Shown here in pieces: positions 61,695 to 64,000 of a stretch of 64,000 bases of DNA; positions within the stretch are counted from its first letter, which is position 1; each line of letters opens with the position of its first letter. The stretch spans positions 62,001 to 126,000 of the forward strand of contig JAPLRZ010000050.1 of assembly GCA_026398895.1 (NCBI GenBank), in the 5' to 3' direction. Source of the stretch: Methylococcales bacterium (GTDB lineage: Bacteria; Pseudomonadota; Gammaproteobacteria; Methylococcales; Methylomonadaceae). The notes beneath the pieces were generated by a model. That model did not search any database. It was not told the DNA's origin and saw only the letters and a list, made by a program, of their open reading frames with translations. The position numbers were made by a program, and so were the translations under genes.

Positions 61695-62786
61695 TTATTC
61701 CCCTTGTTTAATTGCTGATAAAAAATACTTTTTCTTGGGCTGACAAATAAATAAAATTTCTTTACTTCCCGCTACACTGCCTTTTCCCCCTCTGCCGTTA
61801 GTGTAGATTTTGGCTTCAATTTTAACTTTCCTATGTTTTGAGAGCATTTTTTCAAATTCTTCTATACAAGGATAACTGCGATTGTTATAGCTGATTAACC
61901 AATGCGGTATATTATCAGCAAGCTCGAATAATTTTTCAAAGGAAGCAATAACGTCTCTTTTTTTATCAAAGCCACTAAAGCGTTGTGGTTCATAGCGTTT
62001 AATGCCATTAATAAACTGTTTGTCTTGCCAATATTCGGTAAAGGTTTCAAGTAAATGATAAAAACTTTGATAATCAGCGTGGCTATCGCAATAAGGCGGG
62101 TCAAAATAAACTAAATCAATATTATCTAGTGTCGGCAATAACTCTAAAATATTTTGATGGTAACTACGATTATCTTGTTGGTTATCAAAAACAGCTTGAT
62201 TATATTCGGGTAATAAATCTGAAAAAATAGCTTTTAGTGGTCTTATTAAACTACGATTACGTTTAATGCGTTCAGGGTCACTGGCATATTGCAAAGCTTG
62301 GGTATGTGCAAAATGCCCCATTGTTATCTTTCGCGTCATACTTCGATTAATAACCGTATAAGCTAAGGCTTGTTTATAACGATTTTCTAATAACGGAATA
62401 TTAGCGCGTAAATTATCTAAAAACTCGGTTTCGTCTTGTTGAAAAAAAACATTAGTAAAAATATTTTCAATTAATTGGAAATCTGTTTTATTTAAGGCAG
62501 GTGAAAAAAGTAAATTAACATCATTATTGGTTAATAGGGCGTTATTATTTTCAATTAATGCTAAACCAATTTGATGATTAAAATTCAAAAAATCATTAGT
62601 GATGGTTTTAAATCCCAATTGTTTAAAAAGGAAAGCCATAGACTGCGAACCCGCAAAAGCATCCAGCGCGGTTGTTATTCGATTAGGAATAAATTTATTT
62701 ATCCACGCTAAGTGCATAAACTTCGCACCTAAATACTGTGGAGCTGGGAATGAATGGTTGAAATAGGAGGGAGTATCAAAAAGCAT
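61695..62786 (-). CDS. D12-class N6-adenine DNA methyltransferase
   Basis: The 363-residue protein has QYLGAKFMHLAWINKFIP at the N-terminus, SAM motif I as LDAFAGSQSMAFLFKQLG (residues 41-58) and the catalytic motif DPPYCDSH (229-236), in the order of the alpha (Dam-like) MethyltransfD12 class. It probably protects the sites cut by the adjacent nuclease. The start overlaps the reverse transcriptase gene by 11 bp. Confidence 0.88.
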   Translation of the reverse strand: MLFDTPSYFNHSFPAPQYLGAKFMHLAWINKFIPNRITTALDAFAGSQSMAFLFKQLGFKTITNDFLNFNHQIGLALIENNNALLTNNDVNLLFSPALNKTDFQLIENIFTNVFFQQDETEFLDNLRANIPLLENRYKQALAYTVINRSMTRKITMGHFAHTQALQYASDPERIKRNRSLIRPLKAIFSDLLPEYNQAVFDNQQDNRSYHQNILELLPTLDNIDLVYFDPPYCDSHADYQSFYHLLETFTEYWQDKQFINGIKRYEPQRFSGFDKKRDVIASFEKLFELADNIPHWLISYNNRSYPCIEEFEKMLSKHRKVKIEAKIYTNGRGGKGSVAGSKEILFICQPKKKYFLSAIKQGE

Positions 62787-63732
62787 TGTGATTTTTAGGT
62801 TTAATTTTTTGTAATCTTTCTTGTAACTCTTGCCCCATTTTTTGGTGCATTCTACTTAGGGTATTAACTCGCCCCATAGTCCTATTAAATAGACTTTTAT
62901 ATTCAATCGGATTTACATTGTTTTCATATTCCTGTTCACATTGGAAAACAGCGGCTTTTATTTTTGCACGTTCTGTTTTAGGAAGCGTTGGTGTTTCAGT
63001 GTTTAAATTAACTTTATGGAGTTGCTGTCTAACTCCATTTGACATTATTTTATGTTTAGCTTTATTGGGATTAGCATCAATACTCTTTAACATACCATAT
63101 ACTTTACTGATAATATATGACTGCTCTTCTTTGGAGATATTTCTTGTACAGGAAACAGTAATATCATCAACAAATCGACTATATTGATAACCTTTTTGAG
63201 ATAAATCAAAAACTAACTTTGATTCTCTTTCCCAAAGAACTAAATTGCATAAAAAACCACTGGCTTTTCCGCCTTGCACTAAATAGCCATTTAACGTTAC
63301 AAGTTCAGATAATAATTGAGATACATCATTAGGAAATTTGAAAAAACCAGCCCAAACTTCATGGACTACTTTTTGACTTATTGATGGGAAGAAATTAGAA
63401 ACATCTTCTTTAATGACTACTTTTTTATTGGTATGAATTTGGCAGTTAGATAAATAATATTTACCCTTTACTCCACCCTGAATATAATCAGGATAGATAA
63501 CTCTCTTTAGCAATGAGCTACATATTTTTTCGTGAATACGTTTAAGCTCTGGTCTAACATCATAAGTTAAACGTATAGATTTATCTTCTTTCTCAACTCG
63601 TTTCGCCACATAAAAATACTTGTTCGATTTATTGGCAAGTGTAACAAGCTCTTCTTTTGTTAAGCCTAAAACTTTAGAAAGGGCTTCAACACTACCTATG
63701 AAATTATGAGGATATATTGGACTCATTAACAT
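62776..63732 (-). CDS. Retron-like reverse transcriptase
   Basis: The 318-residue protein has VLGLTKEELVTLANKSNKYF at the N-terminus, a typical retron-RT lead-in, motif A KEDVSNFFPSI (Asp110), motif B YLVQGGKASGFLCNLVL, which replaces the usual PQG with VQG, and motif C YSRFVDDITVS (187-190). The C-terminal region lacks the VTG tripeptide of canonical retrons (it reads LHKVNLN). It has no maturase or endonuclease domain, so it is not a group II intron protein. It lies between the XRE gene and the methyltransferase gene with overlaps on both sides. Confidence 0.88.
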   Translation of the reverse strand: MLMSPIYPHNFIGSVEALSKVLGLTKEELVTLANKSNKYFYVAKRVEKEDKSIRLTYDVRPELKRIHEKICSSLLKRVIYPDYIQGGVKGKYYLSNCQIHTNKKVVIKEDVSNFFPSISQKVVHEVWAGFFKFPNDVSQLLSELVTLNGYLVQGGKASGFLCNLVLWERESKLVFDLSQKGYQYSRFVDDITVSCTRNISKEEQSYIISKVYGMLKSIDANPNKAKHKIMSNGVRQQLHKVNLNTETPTLPKTERAKIKAAVFQCEQEYENNVNPIEYKSLFNRTMGRVNTLSRMHQKMGQELQERLQKIKPKNHNAF

Positions 63733-64000
63733 CGGCGGTCATCAGTTGCAAAGCAGTTAGGGATATTTTTTCAGCTAGCTCCTTGCTAATCCCATTCAGT
63801 TCATTTACATCTGAAGCTAAAAACATAAATATACTTGCAGGAATATTAAGCGCGATGCAAAGTTTATTGATAGTTGATAAATTCGGGTCTCTTTTACCTT
63901 GTTCTAATAAAGATAAATAAGAAATAGACAAATCAGCTTTTTCAGCTAATTCAGTTTTGGTTATGCCTTTTTGTGTACGGCAAAGCTTTAATGCTTTACT
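63704..64000 (-). CDS. XRE-family HTH regulator, N-terminus beyond the window
   Basis: An open frame from the right edge codes SKALKLCRTQKGITKTELAEKADLSISYLSLLEQGKRDPNLSTINKLCIALNIPASIFMFLASD, a complete helix-turn-helix, and ends at 63704. The true start lies beyond 64000. It overlaps the reverse transcriptase gene by 29 bp. The size and place fit a controller (C) protein of a restriction-modification locus (inference). Confidence 0.85.
   Translation of the reverse strand, partial: SKALKLCRTQKGITKTELAEKADLSISYLSLLEQGKRDPNLSTINKLCIALNIPASIFMFLASDVNELNGISKELAEKISLTALQLMTADVNESNISS

Noticed and set aside
62776-63732. Group II intron reverse transcriptase/maturase
   Set aside because: The protein has no maturase (X) or HNH domain and no intron domain V/VI sequence is visible beside it.

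Overview
The window is a chromosomal stretch of an AT-rich gammaproteobacterium, most likely a methylotroph of the Methylococcales (methanotroph) type. The reasons are a formyltransferase/hydrolase complex subunit A (FhcA, tetrahydromethanopterin-linked C1 oxidation) at 29292-30950, a bacteriohemerythrin, and the proteobacterial arrangement rpoE-rseA-degP divergent from nadB. Species cannot be fixed from this window alone.

Layout. (1) 1-12276, minus strand: a surface-polysaccharide (O-antigen-like) locus read right to left: rfbC, the ABC exporter pair wzm/wzt, a hexapeptide acyltransferase, a methyltransferase/coiled-coil/glycosyltransferase fusion, another glycosyltransferase, a methyltransferase, then a DegT sugar aminotransferase, a polyprenyl-phosphate GT2, a polytopic membrane protein and an acyltransferase-3 gene cut by the left edge. 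(2) 12630-15158: trmJ, iscR and a cysteine desulfurase, without iscU/hscBA. (3) 15408-20898: a secreted His-rich protein, the TIGR04282/sterol-desaturase/TIGR04283 trio, a lipoprotein hydrolase and an orphan mlaF. (4) 20900-27390: an accessory stretch with palindromic repeats, an internally deleted IS110 element, a three-gene cell-envelope module (IPT-like membrane protein, triple-domain peptidoglycan hydrolase, lipoprotein) and an MVL-type mannan-binding lectin; the lipoprotein and lectin share a 72-bp identical upstream sequence. (5) 27389-35418: two NarL-type two-component systems flanking fhcA, ybdD and cstA. (6) 35491-48037: housekeeping and envelope genes (BFD-like ferredoxin, rsmE, CPBP protease, thiO, outer-membrane protein, pip, hemerythrin, an HMW1C-like N-glucosyltransferase, degP, a single-domain anti-sigma, rpoE, nadB). 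(7) 48182-52694: a PIN toxin module followed by a compact three-gene operon of unknown function (GHKL ATPase, phosphoribosyltransferase-like protein, calcineurin phosphoesterase fused to a phosphoribosyltransferase domain). (8) 52996-59139: cysE, lnt, an iscA-type gene, uup and tRNA-Ser(GGA). (9) 59265-64000: two toxin-antitoxin pairs, then a tightly packed minus-strand operon of an XRE regulator, a retron-like reverse transcriptase, a D12-class adenine methyltransferase and a PD-(D/E)xK nuclease.

The two best candidates for undescribed systems are the GHKL/phosphoribosyltransferase/phosphoesterase operon (48987-52694) and the restriction-modification operon with an embedded reverse transcriptase (60583-64000). 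Both lie among toxin-antitoxin genes and miniature repeats, the usual setting of a defence island. Several dispersed palindromic families run through the window, including one that keeps a two-hairpin fold while its sequence changes.
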